22,061 nt of DNA from an uncultured Anaerotruncus sp. (GTDB lineage: Bacteria > Bacillota > Clostridia > Oscillospirales > Ruminococcaceae). The position numbers and the translations under genes were made by a program. Every line of letters starts with the position of its first letter. The stretch's first letter is position 1. Shown one piece after another: positions 22,060 to 22,061 of the stretch. The stretch covers positions 1 to 22,061 of the forward strand of contig NZ_CABUCJ010000035.1 of the NCBI RefSeq assembly GCF_902490045.1, read 5' to 3'. The notes under the pieces were generated by a model. That model was not told where the DNA came from. It saw only the letters and a program-made list of their open reading frames with translations, and ran no database searches.

Positions 22060-22061
22060 GT

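Overview
The window is GC-rich, densely packed chromosomal DNA. It carries a T-box leader, Shine-Dalgarno sites of the AGGAGG type, a divIVA gene, a YtvI/AI-2E-type membrane protein, four Gram-positive style lipoproteins and many hairpin terminators. This suggests a high-GC member of the Clostridia (Oscillospiraceae/Ruminococcaceae-like), but the species cannot be named from the sequence alone. No rRNA, tRNA, CRISPR array, phage gene or insertion sequence was found.

Layout, left to right. (1) Aromatic block, + strand: the 3' end of aroA overlaps aroC. A promoter and a T-box leader with a probable UGG (Trp) specifier follow, then a three-gene ABC importer of the TrpXYZ type. EPSP synthase and chorismate synthase make the tryptophan precursor, and uncharged tRNA-Trp would switch on uptake. 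(2) Minus strand, about 4.9-6.2 kb: a sugar-transfer-type ATP-grasp gene is coupled by an ATGA overlap to a one-helix membrane protein. (3) Plus strand, 6.4-8.9 kb: two lipoproteins. One has two copies of a small beta-rich domain. The other has three FMN_bind-like domains, of which only the last keeps the flavinylation threonine. (4) Minus strand, 9.1-13.3 kb: aspartate-family pathway in the order ACT regulator, hom, thrB, lysC. A tandem array of about 2.9 copies of a 92-93 bp repeat sits between thrB and lysC, and lysC contains a plausible internal start for a separate regulatory subunit. (5) 13.5-16.8 kb: a YtvI-like membrane protein (+) whose 3' end overlaps a convergent HAD phosphatase (-), then divIVA overlapping a class I fumarase/tartrate dehydratase beta subunit with no alpha partner in the window. 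(6) 16.9-19.2 kb, minus: a short beta-hydroxyacid-dehydrogenase-like protein that has lost the family's catalytic lysine, and guaB. (7) 19.5-22 kb: a lipoprotein (+), then a minus-strand cluster of truncated aldo/keto reductase, a Smr-domain protein and a DUF3810 membrane metallopeptidase.

Most of the window is ordinary biosynthesis and housekeeping. No clear, complete, previously undescribed system is visible. The points most worth a second look are the thrB-lysC repeat array, the internal lysC start, the triple FMN_bind lipoprotein, the Trp T-box transporter, the divIVA-fumarase beta pair and the lysine-less dehydrogenase. Many long opposite-strand open frames are GC-driven shadows and were left out.
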